Source: Desulfovibrio sp. Dsv1
GTDB lineage: Bacteria > Desulfobacterota > Desulfovibrionia > Desulfovibrionales > Desulfovibrionaceae
NCBI GenBank assembly: GCA_000403945.1
Contig: APFI01000058.1
Coordinates: 1-42,677 of the forward strand
Length of the DNA: 42,677 bases
Direction of reading: 5' to 3'
The position numbers and the translations under genes were made by a program. The stretch's first letter is position 1. Each line of letters starts with the position of its first letter. Of the stretch, positions 1-8,523 are shown one piece after another. The notes under the pieces are model-generated. The model saw nothing but the letters and a program-made list of their open reading frames with translations, was not told the origin of the DNA and did not search any database.

Positions 1-50
1 ACTGGCCGGAAAACTGGGACGGCAGCCATCCCTTCCGCAACATCTTCCTG
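1..50. repeat. 50-bp inverted copy of bases 2520-2569
   Basis: Bases 1-50 are the exact reverse complement of bases 2520-2569, which lie inside the srfC coding sequence; identity stops abruptly at base 51. Read on the plus strand, bases 3-50 encode the same peptide as srfC (beginning W-P-E-N-W-D-G and ending N-I-F-L). The neighbouring minus-strand SH3-like gene runs straight into this block and loses its sense there. A perfect 50-bp inverted copy of coding sequence exactly at the first base of the window is most simply a chimeric read or an assembly join. A genuine inverted duplication cannot be excluded from sequence alone. Confidence 0.9.
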
Positions 51-260
51 AAGCACTGTGGCGTCGGCCCTGGGTTCGGCCCGCAGGCTGGCCCCCGGAT
101 GGCTGACCACCCGCTGGAAAAGTTTTTTTTTGCCCTCCTGGAGCAACGGGCCGGAGGAAGGATCCGGTGCGGAAGCCGGTTCAGCCCGGACAGCCGCGAC
201 GGCCAGCCCCAGACACAGCGCCGCAAAAAGGGGCAGCCACAAACGGACGCTCAGATGCAT
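51..260 (-). CDS. secreted SH3-like protein, 5' fragment
   Basis: This is the first 70 codons of a minus-strand gene cut by the window edge. The ATG at 260 follows a strong AAGGAG Shine-Dalgarno site with a 6-base spacer. The product starts with a signal peptide: basic residue at position 6, hydrophobic core about 7-24 and a likely cleavage after an A-V-R-A motif. A short Pro/Ser linker follows, then a segment reading V-V-S-H-P-G-A-S-L-R-A-E-P-R that looks like the first strands of a bacterial SH3 domain. Beyond base 51 the reading frame enters the inverted 50-bp block and no longer looks like SH3, so the real C-terminus is missing. It is the last visible gene of the Srf operon, starting 65 bases after the Sel1-repeat gene, and would act in the periplasm. 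SH3 assignment is tentative because so little of the domain is present. Confidence 0.6.
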
Positions 261-325
261 TTTTTTCTCCTTGCGCGGAACGCGGGCCGTGCGGCTCTAC
301 AGCGCGCAAACGGTCCGGTTGCGCC

Positions 326-1345
326 TTACTTCCAGTTTTGCAGCAGGTTTTGGGCCTCGGTGTTGCCCTTGGCCGCTTCGTCCCGCGCATGGGCGCGCAG
401 GGCGCCCAGAGCCTTGGCGGCTTCGGTCCGGCCTTTTTGCGCAGCCTGCTCGTACCAGTGCTTTGCCTGGCTCATGTCCACAGGAATACTGCCGCGTGGC
501 AGGGGACTGAGCGGATCGTAAAACTGCCCTACCAGCAGCATGGCTTCCGCATTGCCCTTCTGGGCCGCGTCTTCCAGCAGCAGAAAGGCCGCGTCGCTTT
601 CTTCAGCGCCGGCGCCGTCCTTGCGCATGGGCTTGGCCAGGGCCAGGCTCATTTCGGGCCGGGCCTCGCCGCGCAACTGCTCACGCGCGGCGGCCAGAGG
701 AGATTTTTCGGCGGATGCGGCGGGGGCCATCCGGTTCTGGTCCACCGCGGGCGCGGGCGGCAGGGGCGGTTTTTCCGGCGCGCGCAGCGCGAACCACCAC
801 ACAGCGCCGCCGATCAGCAGCAGAAGCAGCATGCCCGCCAACAGGCCGCCTTTTTTTACGTTGCGCTCTTCAGGCATTTCCAGGGGCGGATCTTCAGCAG
901 CGGGAAGCGGATCCGCCTCCGGTGGCGTTTCTTCTTCCGTCACCGGTTCGGGTTCCTCTGCGGCATCCACTGGCGCTTCGGCTTTGGGAGCGGGCGGCGC
1001 ATAGACGCCCACGCCTTGGCCGCCGCTGATATGCGAGTAGACCAGATCCCGGAGGACCAGCGCACAGACGCCCGCGCCGGGCAGGCTAAGGCGGTAGGCG
1101 TCCAGATTGTCCATCCCGTCCACCACGGCCGGACCCACGGACAGGCGCAGGCTGCCGCCGTCATTGTCCCAGGTGTCGGGCGTGAGCACGCCTTCGCTCT
1201 CCTGCCAGCCACCGCCGGAAAGGGTTTTGCCGTCCGAACCCCGGCGGAGCACAAAAACAGGATCAATGACATTGCCCGCGTCGTGGATTTCAATAATGCC
1301 GTAACCGGGGCCGCGAGAGGGGTCCGCTGTGATGGTGGCGCGCAT
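326..1345 (-). CDS. membrane-anchored protein with C-terminal Sel1-like repeats
   Basis: This 339-residue protein has three visible parts. Residues 1-120 form a Gly- and beta-rich globular region I do not recognise. Residues about 120-160 are an acidic, proline-rich linker. Residues about 167-187 form one transmembrane helix. The rest carries Sel1/TPR-like helical repeats (for example A-A-Q-K-G-N-A-E-A-M and Y-E-Q-A-A-Q-K-G-R-T-E-A), probably in the periplasm; Sel1 repeats generally serve as protein-binding scaffolds. The ATG at 1345 lies one base after the srfC stop (TAACATG), with AAGGA inside the end of srfC as ribosome site, so the two are translationally coupled. A longer frame starting at 1429 only reads through the end of srfC and was not used. 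Function is unknown; location and coupling make it a likely partner of SrfC. Confidence 0.8.
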   Translation of the reverse strand: MRATITADPSRGPGYGIIEIHDAGNVIDPVFVLRRGSDGKTLSGGGWQESEGVLTPDTWDNDGGSLRLSVGPAVVDGMDNLDAYRLSLPGAGVCALVLRDLVYSHISGGQGVGVYAPPAPKAEAPVDAAEEPEPVTEEETPPEADPLPAAEDPPLEMPEERNVKKGGLLAGMLLLLLIGGAVWWFALRAPEKPPLPPAPAVDQNRMAPAASAEKSPLAAAREQLRGEARPEMSLALAKPMRKDGAGAEESDAAFLLLEDAAQKGNAEAMLLVGQFYDPLSPLPRGSIPVDMSQAKHWYEQAAQKGRTEAAKALGALRAHARDEAAKGNTEAQNLLQNWK

Positions 1346-1346
1346 G

Positions 1347-3980
1347 TTATTCCTTGAAGGCCCGCAGGATGTCGCGCAGGCGGTTGTTTTGTTCCGGATT
1401 GACGGTCTGTCGGCCGTCAAAATCCGCATTGGCGGTCACGCTGTAAGCCAGGGCCCGCAGCCAGTCCGTGTACCAGAGGCGGTCATAGGACGATTCTTCC
1501 TCTGCGATATGCGGTTCGCCCGTGACGGCCGGGGGCGGATTGAACAGGCTGACGCTTTTGCCGCCGAACAGAATGGTGCGCGCCGCCTGATCCTTGAAAC
1601 GGGGGTCGAAACCCAGCCAGTCCACAAAGGCGTTGACGGCGTCGGCCGCCAGGCTGACCTGCTTCCAGATCAGGCGCTCGCGGGCCATATTGCTGTAGGC
1701 CGAACTTCGCCGCAAATCGGCCTCCAGATTTTCGCGCAGCCCGCAACGCGCGGCGGCGGTGATCATCTCATGGCAGAACTGGTCCAGCTCTTTGGCGGGC
1801 AGACCGAAATAATTGCGGGCCTCCGCGTCGCCGGCCAGATCGCGCAAGCGTCCGATCCAGTGCTCCAGCGCCAGACCGGCGAAAACGGCGGCTGTATCGC
1901 GGGCGTGGTCCTCTTCTCCGGTTTCAGGCACGGCGGGCGCGGACTGGCTGTCGCCAAAAATGTCGCCCAGAATGTCATTGGCGGAAACCCGCGTCCCCAC
2001 CACCGGCGCGGGCGCGGACGGCGCGTCGGCCTGATCCCGGCTCTGACCGGTGCGGGAGCAGATATCGTAGAGGTCGAAATCCCGCACCTGCAGGCCGCGC
2101 AGGAATTCGCCGAAGAGCTGTTTTTCCGCCAGTCGGGCCAGCAGGGCCACCAGCACGCGGGAAAGCTGCTCCTGCCGACGGCGCTGTTTCTCGCGGTCGT
2201 CGCTTTTGTAAAAAGGCGTGAGCCTGGTCAGCACCTGTTCGCGTTTTTTGTCCAGGCTGACTGTGATCTGGCGGCGTTTCAGCTCTGGATTGCAGAGCGG
2301 GCGCAGTTTTTCGCGCAGCAGAGCCACGCCGCCGTCATTGAGGGTTATGGCCGCCTGCCAGACGGTTTCGGGCTCGCTGACATGGCGTTGCACCAGAGGC
2401 GATTGCAAAAAGGCTTGGCGCACTTCCTCCACGTAGGCCGTCTGCTCCGGTCGGATGCCGCTTTCCCTGTCGCCGTCAAAACTGAAAATGGCCTCACTGC
2501 GGAAATTGGGATTGCGCAGCAGGAAGATGTTGCGGAAGGGATGGCTGCCGTCCCAGTTTTCCGGCCAGTCGTGCTGCTTGCCGAAAAAGTCCAGCAAAGA
2601 GGACTGCAGGCGCGTGGTCCAGCGCGTTTCCACGGAGGGCGTGCCCTTTTTCTTTTCGAACTCCATATCCATCTTGGTCAGCACAAAAAAGAGCGCCGGG
2701 GCCTTGCCCGCGCGGTGGGCCGGGTTTTCACCGTGGGTGGAGCATATCCAGTCATACACGGCGCGCGGCAGATCCTGCACTTCCTGATTGCCGGGCCCGA
2801 TGCAGAGCAGCATGCTGGTAAGCTCTTTTTCCTCGCAGTAGCGCTCGAACAGGTAGGCTACCTTGCCGCGCAGGAAAAGGTTTTCCAGGGTGCCGGGGCG
2901 CTCCAGCTCCTGATTGAGGTTTTCGAGTTTCAGGCGGGAACGGTAGCCGGGAAAATCCAGCAAATCGGTGTGATCAAAGAAGTCGTCCGGCTTTTCGCGC
3001 ATATAGATGGTGATTTCAGCGGTCAGGGCCGTGACCACGGTGCGCGGCAGCGCGGCCTTGCGTCCCCCGGCTCCCAGAATGGTCAGCATGTCCGTGGACG
3101 GCTCGCTGAGGCCGCGCAGCAGGGCCACGTCAATGATGCTGGTCTCGCGCGGGAGCAGAGCCTCAATGGGGCAACCGGCCTCGGCCGGGTGGCCCAGGTC
3201 GCGCAACGCGCCGCAGAGTTGCAGGTAAAGGCCCTGAAATTGCGGCACGCTGTTCCAGATCATGCCCAGCAATTGCGCCCTGTCTTCCATGCCTAGGCGC
3301 GGAGCCAGTTCTGCGGCCCGCAGCCAGTAGCCTTTTTGCAGCATCTGCACGCGCGGCCGGGAACTGAAATTTTTGTTAATGTATTCCCTCAAGTCTTCCA
3401 CGTCGTCGCCGCTCAACGCGCCGTCGGCCGGGGCAGTGGGGGCGGTCCGGGAGGCGCGGGCCTCCAGGGCGTCCAGAGCCGTCGTCATTGCCTCGGGCTG
3501 AGGGGCTTCCTTATGCTCACAGTCGGCATAATAGGTATTGGCCAGCACACGGGCCACGTCCGTTTCAGAGAGCAGACGCAGGCGGATGGGAAAGCCTTTG
3601 GACAGGCCCTCGGGCGGGGTGGTGGTGAAGCGGGTCACCAGGCCCGTGGATTCCTTGCCGCCTTCAGGATTGATCTGGGTGATGAAATCATAGCATGTGC
3701 CGCCGAAATCCGCCGACAGGGAGCCCTTGCCGTCGCGGGCCAGAGCCGAGATGAGATAGGATTTGCCGGACTGGCTGGGCCCGAATACGCCCACGCACAT
3801 CTTGCGGCGAGCGGCCTGCTCGCATTTGTGAAAAAAGCGGGCCGCGTGGCGCATATCCTTTTGCAGGGCCGCGCATTCGCCGCCCACCAGTTCACAATTG
3901 TCCTGAAGCCAGCCCTCGGCCTGACGGGATTGCTCCGCCAAATCGCGGCAAAGCCGGGCCAGATCGGTATCCTGCTGCAT
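1347..3980 (-). CDS. srfC: SrfC-family P-loop GTPase
   Basis: This 877-residue protein matches the putative virulence factor SrfC family. It carries a Walker A/G1 motif G-P-S-Q-S-G-K-S at about residues 67-74, a G3-like D-F-P-G at about 342-345 and a G4-like T-K-M-D at about 435-438. It therefore looks like a large dynamin- or septin-like GTPase with long helical C-terminal regions. No signal peptide or membrane helix is seen, so it is probably cytoplasmic or peripheral. The ATG at 3980 has GAGG six bases upstream; three earlier in-frame ATGs (4001, 3992, 3986) lack a comparable site. srfB ends 98 bases upstream and the Sel1 gene starts one base downstream. In Salmonella the srfABC genes are named for SsrB-regulated factors, but their biochemical role is not settled. 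Family call is firm; function is not known. Confidence 0.85.
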   Translation of the reverse strand: MQQDTDLARLCRDLAEQSRQAEGWLQDNCELVGGECAALQKDMRHAARFFHKCEQAARRKMCVGVFGPSQSGKSYLISALARDGKGSLSADFGGTCYDFITQINPEGGKESTGLVTRFTTTPPEGLSKGFPIRLRLLSETDVARVLANTYYADCEHKEAPQPEAMTTALDALEARASRTAPTAPADGALSGDDVEDLREYINKNFSSRPRVQMLQKGYWLRAAELAPRLGMEDRAQLLGMIWNSVPQFQGLYLQLCGALRDLGHPAEAGCPIEALLPRETSIIDVALLRGLSEPSTDMLTILGAGGRKAALPRTVVTALTAEITIYMREKPDDFFDHTDLLDFPGYRSRLKLENLNQELERPGTLENLFLRGKVAYLFERYCEEKELTSMLLCIGPGNQEVQDLPRAVYDWICSTHGENPAHRAGKAPALFFVLTKMDMEFEKKKGTPSVETRWTTRLQSSLLDFFGKQHDWPENWDGSHPFRNIFLLRNPNFRSEAIFSFDGDRESGIRPEQTAYVEEVRQAFLQSPLVQRHVSEPETVWQAAITLNDGGVALLREKLRPLCNPELKRRQITVSLDKKREQVLTRLTPFYKSDDREKQRRRQEQLSRVLVALLARLAEKQLFGEFLRGLQVRDFDLYDICSRTGQSRDQADAPSAPAPVVGTRVSANDILGDIFGDSQSAPAVPETGEEDHARDTAAVFAGLALEHWIGRLRDLAGDAEARNYFGLPAKELDQFCHEMITAAARCGLRENLEADLRRSSAYSNMARERLIWKQVSLAADAVNAFVDWLGFDPRFKDQAARTILFGGKSVSLFNPPPAVTGEPHIAEEESSYDRLWYTDWLRALAYSVTANADFDGRQTVNPEQNNRLRDILRAFKE

Positions 3981-4078
3981 AGCCATCCTCATTTGGTGCA
4001 TTCAACACTCGAAATGTTCGTTCCCGGCGGGCAAAGCCTGCCCACGCGCATTTCACGGCAAGGATTTAGAGACAGCCC

Positions 4079-7000
4079 CTAGCCGGCGTCGGTCACAATG
4101 CCGGTATCCAGCCAGTAGCCTTCGTCCAGTTTCAGGGTTTGCAGACGTATTTCCAGGTCGCGGCGGTCCACGCTGCGGCCCTGGTTGTCTGTAATGGCGT
4201 CAATGCTGAATTCGCCTTCACTGCGACGCTCCTTCTCCTCATCCGTGCGCGGGGCGTCGTCCCAGACGTCTTCCACGCGCAGGTGCACTTCCACAGTATA
4301 GGGCAGGCGGCCCGAGGCGCGGGAGCGGGCCTCCTCGCCCGCGAAAGCCAGCAAATGGTAGCGTGTGGTGGGCCAGCGCTCGGCGTCCAACTGGCGGTAG
4401 CCGATGGACAGCGGGCCGCTGAAGGCCACCTGGCGGATCTGTTCCGTGCCCTCTTTGCTTTCCACGTCCACGCTGAACCAGACCTTGGGCCGCTTGAGCT
4501 GGCTGTTGATGTCCATCTCGCCGATATAGCGCGCCGTGGAGGTGAGGCGCAGCGCGCCGGAATCAAAGGAGAACCCCTCCAGATGTCCGTCGGCCAGGGC
4601 GCAGAGAATAGCCCCCACCACCACGGTGGTCTTGGGGTCGGTGATCCTGCCCAGGGCGTCGGCAAAAGGATACCAACTGCCCACATGATACTGGCGCATG
4701 GGAATGATCCGGTCCGGCGGCACGGGCAGCTTGGCCAGCACCGGCGCAATGACGCTCTGCCAGGCACTGGGGCGGCCCGTAAGCAGCAGCACGTCGCTGT
4801 CGTACAAATGCACCATTTCGCAGAGTGCGGACAGGGTGGGCCCCAGCGTGGCCCGGATGGTGGCGTCCACGGCGCGCGGGCGCACCTGGATGGGCACATC
4901 CAGAATATTAAAGTTCTGGATGAAGGGCGCCGCGCGGCGCACCAGGGTTTCCACCGCGAGTAAAATGGCGGCCTGAGGCCGGGGGGCGCGCGCCGCCGGG
5001 CTGAAATCGGGGGGAGTGTTGCCGTCCAGAGCCGGAACCGCGTGCTCTTCCGCTGGGGCAAGGGGATCAGGCTCGAAAAAATCACCCAGAACACAACTGT
5101 AGCCCGCATCCCGCATATCCGGATTCTCGCAGGCGGCCAGCAGGCCCAGAGCCACAGGCACGGCGATCTGGCGTACCAGACGCACGCGGGTATTGCGTTC
5201 TTCCTGGGACATGCCGATGGCGTCGCGCCCGAACAACTGGCCCAGCAGGCCGCGCGGTTCGTTCAAACCCTGTGCGGCCAGGGCGTCGCCGATGGCCGGA
5301 ATCACGTGGTTGGCCACAACTTCACGTAATACTTCATCTCCGGCGATATTGAAGCCGTCGCGGAATTCGGTGTGCGGCACGATGCGGGCCGTGTCCCCCT
5401 CGCCACTGGCCAGCTCATAGGTGGTAATGGACAGATCCGTGGTACCGCCGCCGATGTCGATGGAAGCCACCCGCACACAGGGATGATCGCCGCAGGAGAC
5501 GCGTGGTTTGCCCATCAGGCGGAAGAGGTGGTGGGCGTCGCCGTGCTGTTTGACGGCCAGCTCATTGTAGAGCAGGACCAGTTGCGAGCAACTGGCTTCG
5601 TCCCAGTCGCAACGCACCTGCGGACTCATGCGGTAATCTCCGCTCTGGCCCTTGTTCTGTTGCTGGGGCAGGTACCATTGGCCCCAGCCCAGCGCGTCCC
5701 AGATTACCCGCACGGCCCAGAGCACCCAGCGCCGGAAAATACGTTTTTCCGCCACAGGCATGGCCGTGGGCACGGTAAAGATCAGCCGCCGCAGTCGACG
5801 GGGCAGGTTGGGCAACTCCCGCCGGACACGGGTGGCCGGAGAATTGATGGTCACCAGCGCCTGCGTCAGAATTTCGCCCATCATGAAGAGCATCAGGGAC
5901 GAGCGGGTGAACAGGGATTCAAAAATGGGCTCGGCCTGCTGCCCTTGCAGAGCCGGACTCTTTTTGAACAGTGGATCGTCAAAGCATGCCAGGGGCGTGC
6001 CCTGCGGATTGAGCTGGCGGGCGAAAAGCCCCCGGCTGACCATGGGTTCGGCTTTGCCGCCGGTATTGTAGCGCCAGCTCTGCTGCCAGGGACGCTCGTC
6101 CCAGAGATAGCGCTTGGGGCTGGACATGCCCGTGGTGCCTTCGGCACAGACGGCCTGAGTGGCCAGACGCGCGGCCTCCGGCCCGATGCGCACGGCCGAG
6201 GGCCAGGCGAAGGCCGGGCTCTGGCGGCCCGAGCGGCGGGAAAGGGCGTCGTTGCCGAAAGCCGCGTCCACGAATTCAACGCGGGTTTCAAAGGGCTCGG
6301 CGTAAATCCGGTCTGGCCGGCTGAGATCGCGCAGTTCCAGCAGATAACTGTCGTTGAGGTTGGTGACGCGCTGGGGCAAGGTTTCAACCAGAATGCCCGT
6401 GGTTCGGGAATTGCCGATGTCCAGAATCAGGTCCACGTCCACCGGAGTGTCACGGTCCGGATTGATGACCTGGGCGGCCAGATCGTCAAGCGCTAGGCGT
6501 ACCGTTTCCAGCCAGGTCAGGTAGCTGGCCAGATGTTCCAGCACGTAGGGTGTTTCCTCCTGCCAGGATCCGCGCCCGTGGTGTCTGGTCTGCCGCCAGG
6601 CGCTGTAAATGCCGGAAAGCCATTCGTCCACCCATGCGGCGTTGAGAAACCAAGAGTTGTCGCGCACCTGATGGGCCAGCATGAAATGGCCGTGGGCCGC
6701 CACATCCTGCGGTGAAAGGGCGTGATATTCCTCGCCCTCTGCGGGGCGGGGCTCCACATTGGTGTCAAAGGCCAGGACCACGCGCAACTGGCCCGGATGC
6801 TGCTCGGAACGCATGACCATGGCCCGCGCCCAGTTGGAGGGGCCGCATTCAAAACGTCTGCCGCCGTCGGGCCAGAGCTGGTCCAGGGTGCGCAAGAAGG
6901 GGACGGGCAGCCAGTGTCCTTCCCAGACATCCAGAGCGCGGCGGGCATCCATGTCATAGTCATAGTCGCAGGGCTTGCCTGTCAGCTGGTCCACAAAGCC

Positions 7001-7195
7001 GTTTTCCGTTTCCACCAGGCAGCGCAGATAGTGGGTATAACAACGGCCTCCGGCCTCGCCCTCCTGTTTTTTTTCTTCACGGAAATAGTGGCGCAGGCGG
7101 GGGATGACCTCCTTGGAGAGGGAGAAATCCAGAAACTGCGGGCAGCCGCCGGGAATGATGCTGACCGGCGAGAGATAACGGGGAGTGGCGTCCAT
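4079..7195 (-). CDS. srfB: SrfB-family Hsp70/actin-fold ATPase
   Basis: This 1038-residue protein matches the virulence factor SrfB family. It has the signature of the actin/Hsp70 ATPase fold: phosphate-1 loop D-I-G-N-S-R-T-T-G at about residues 259-267, phosphate-2 loop D-I-G-G-G-T-T-D at about 580-587, and an adenosine-type L-L-T-G-R-P-S at about 804-810. About 250 residues precede the first loop and a beta-rich region follows the ATPase core. No signal peptide is seen, so it is probably cytoplasmic. The ATG at 7195 follows AGGAA overlapping the srfA stop (two bases between TAA and ATG); an earlier start at 7225 lies inside srfA. Binding of ATP is inferred from motifs. An actin-like ATPase next to a dynamin-like GTPase suggests a nucleotide-driven assembly. 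Confidence 0.88.
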   Translation of the reverse strand: MDATPRYLSPVSIIPGGCPQFLDFSLSKEVIPRLRHYFREEKKQEGEAGGRCYTHYLRCLVETENGFVDQLTGKPCDYDYDMDARRALDVWEGHWLPVPFLRTLDQLWPDGGRRFECGPSNWARAMVMRSEQHPGQLRVVLAFDTNVEPRPAEGEEYHALSPQDVAAHGHFMLAHQVRDNSWFLNAAWVDEWLSGIYSAWRQTRHHGRGSWQEETPYVLEHLASYLTWLETVRLALDDLAAQVINPDRDTPVDVDLILDIGNSRTTGILVETLPQRVTNLNDSYLLELRDLSRPDRIYAEPFETRVEFVDAAFGNDALSRRSGRQSPAFAWPSAVRIGPEAARLATQAVCAEGTTGMSSPKRYLWDERPWQQSWRYNTGGKAEPMVSRGLFARQLNPQGTPLACFDDPLFKKSPALQGQQAEPIFESLFTRSSLMLFMMGEILTQALVTINSPATRVRRELPNLPRRLRRLIFTVPTAMPVAEKRIFRRWVLWAVRVIWDALGWGQWYLPQQQNKGQSGDYRMSPQVRCDWDEASCSQLVLLYNELAVKQHGDAHHLFRLMGKPRVSCGDHPCVRVASIDIGGGTTDLSITTYELASGEGDTARIVPHTEFRDGFNIAGDEVLREVVANHVIPAIGDALAAQGLNEPRGLLGQLFGRDAIGMSQEERNTRVRLVRQIAVPVALGLLAACENPDMRDAGYSCVLGDFFEPDPLAPAEEHAVPALDGNTPPDFSPAARAPRPQAAILLAVETLVRRAAPFIQNFNILDVPIQVRPRAVDATIRATLGPTLSALCEMVHLYDSDVLLLTGRPSAWQSVIAPVLAKLPVPPDRIIPMRQYHVGSWYPFADALGRITDPKTTVVVGAILCALADGHLEGFSFDSGALRLTSTARYIGEMDINSQLKRPKVWFSVDVESKEGTEQIRQVAFSGPLSIGYRQLDAERWPTTRYHLLAFAGEEARSRASGRLPYTVEVHLRVEDVWDDAPRTDEEKERRSEGEFSIDAITDNQGRSVDRRDLEIRLQTLKLDEGYWLDTGIVTDAG

Positions 7196-7197
7196 GC

Positions 7198-8523
7198 TTA
7201 TTTCCTTCTGAAGCGGGCGTCCCACTTGTGGCGGGAGCCGCCCAGTTCATTGCCTTTGCACTGGGTGCTGCGTTCGCTGCCCGTGCATTCCACCTTCTGG
7301 GGCACATAGGTGCCGCCGCGCGGGCAGCGGGCCGGATCGGAATCAAAGAGCAGGCGGTTGCCCTGGAAGCGCGCGTCGGCCGAACCGCTGCAAACCTGGC
7401 CGTTGCGCTCGCGCACGAAACGGCGGCCCTTGCCGTTCTTGTCGAAACAGTATTCGGCGATGATCGGTTCGTTGGAGGGATGCGAGTACAGACCCGTTTC
7501 GCTGGTCCAGCAACCTTCCAAAAAGGCAAGGTCGTTTTTCTTGGCCGCGTCGCTAGGGATGTTCAGATCCTCGTTCTTTTTGGGCGCGGGCTTGGGAGAG
7601 GGCGGTTCGGGTTTGGGCTGCTCGACTTTTGGCTTTTCCCACCTGGGTTTCTCTACCTTGGGCTTGTCCGGCTCCGGCGGCGTTTCCCCCAGAAAGGGCT
7701 CCACCACTTCCGGTTCCTTCTTTGGTTCCTTGACTGGCTGATCGGGTTCTTTGGCCGCCACCGGCGAGATCACCGGCTTGCAGAGGGCCGCGCGATCCAG
7801 CAGCTGTTGCCGGAGCTGGACCAGTTCGTCATCCAGTTGGGCGGCGCGGTTTTTCTCGGTTTCCAGATCCGCGTCGTCCGTCCTGAAGCAGGAAGACGGC
7901 AGGGGCGAGGGCAGGATGGCCAGAGCCGCCAGCAGCAGCCAGAGCAGCAACAGGAGCAGAAGAAGGGGCAACAGCCAGGCCAGGCAGCCGGTTCGGCTCG
8001 GGGGCGGCGGAGGAACAGGGGTCGCTGCGGGCGCGGGAGGCGGGGGCGCGGCTCCCAGGCGGGAAAGGTCCTGCGGTTGCGCGCCCGCGGCGCCGGGCGC
8101 GAAGCCCCAGTTGATCAGCACGGGCCTGCCGCCAAGAGACCAGAGATCGTCGTCGGAGGGATGCTGCAAGGCCAGTTGCAGCAAAAGGCCCGAAAGGGCC
8201 TGCCGGGCCTGGGCGTCGGCGGTCAGGGACCGGGAAAGGGCCAGGATGTCTTTGGCCAGGCCGCCCGCTTTGGCGCTCAGGGCCTGTGCCTCGGCTTCGG
8301 GCAATTTCTTGAGGGGCCGCGCTTCGCCCTGGCCCTCGGCATACCAGTCCACATTGCGACCTTCCGCGTCGTGTTGCGGCTCGGCCAGCAGGGCCGCATG
8401 CTCCGGCCCCAGTTTCTGGAGCAGAATGGCTCGGATCTGGGCGTAGCAGTCTGTGGCGAAAATTCCCTGGCTGGCCAGAGCCCGCATTTGGCCGCGCAGG
8501 CTGACGGCAATCCGCACGCTCAT
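7198..8523 (-). CDS. SrfA-like membrane protein with TonB-like layout
   Basis: This 441-residue protein is probably the SrfA partner of SrfB and SrfC. I base this on gene position and on resemblance of the N-terminal region (V-D-W-Y-A and G-R-P-V-L-I-N-W-G-F) to SrfA-type proteins as I recall them. Layout: cytoplasmic domain 1-150, a poly-proline stretch 160-175, one Leu-rich transmembrane helix about 179-204, a short coiled coil 217-245, a Pro/Lys/Glu-rich segment 258-316 with E-K-P and P-K-V repeats, and a compact domain 328-441. The terminal domain has six cysteines (338, 359, 378, 400, 413, 422), fitting a disulfide-stabilised periplasmic domain. The start overlaps the protease stop as ATGA, with GGGAGG upstream. 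Inner membrane anchor plus stiff charged linker plus periplasmic domain is the plan used by TonB. Function is unknown. Confidence 0.72.
   Translation of the reverse strand: MSVRIAVSLRGQMRALASQGIFATDCYAQIRAILLQKLGPEHAALLAEPQHDAEGRNVDWYAEGQGEARPLKKLPEAEAQALSAKAGGLAKDILALSRSLTADAQARQALSGLLLQLALQHPSDDDLWSLGGRPVLINWGFAPGAAGAQPQDLSRLGAAPPPPAPAATPVPPPPPSRTGCLAWLLPLLLLLLLLWLLLAALAILPSPLPSSCFRTDDADLETEKNRAAQLDDELVQLRQQLLDRAALCKPVISPVAAKEPDQPVKEPKKEPEVVEPFLGETPPEPDKPKVEKPRWEKPKVEQPKPEPPSPKPAPKKNEDLNIPSDAAKKNDLAFLEGCWTSETGLYSHPSNEPIIAEYCFDKNGKGRRFVRERNGQVCSGSADARFQGNRLLFDSDPARCPRGGTYVPQKVECTGSERSTQCKGNELGGSRHKWDARFRRK

Noticed and set aside
1..2569. Invertible phase-variation segment bounded by the 50-bp inverted repeats
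   Set aside because: One copy lies exactly at the contig edge and breaks a reading frame without forming an alternative gene; no recombinase gene is in the window. An artefact is simpler.
3981..4001. Earlier start codons for srfC at 4001, 3992 and 3986
   Set aside because: Only the ATG at 3980 has a well-spaced GAGG; the earlier ATGs lie within or before that site.
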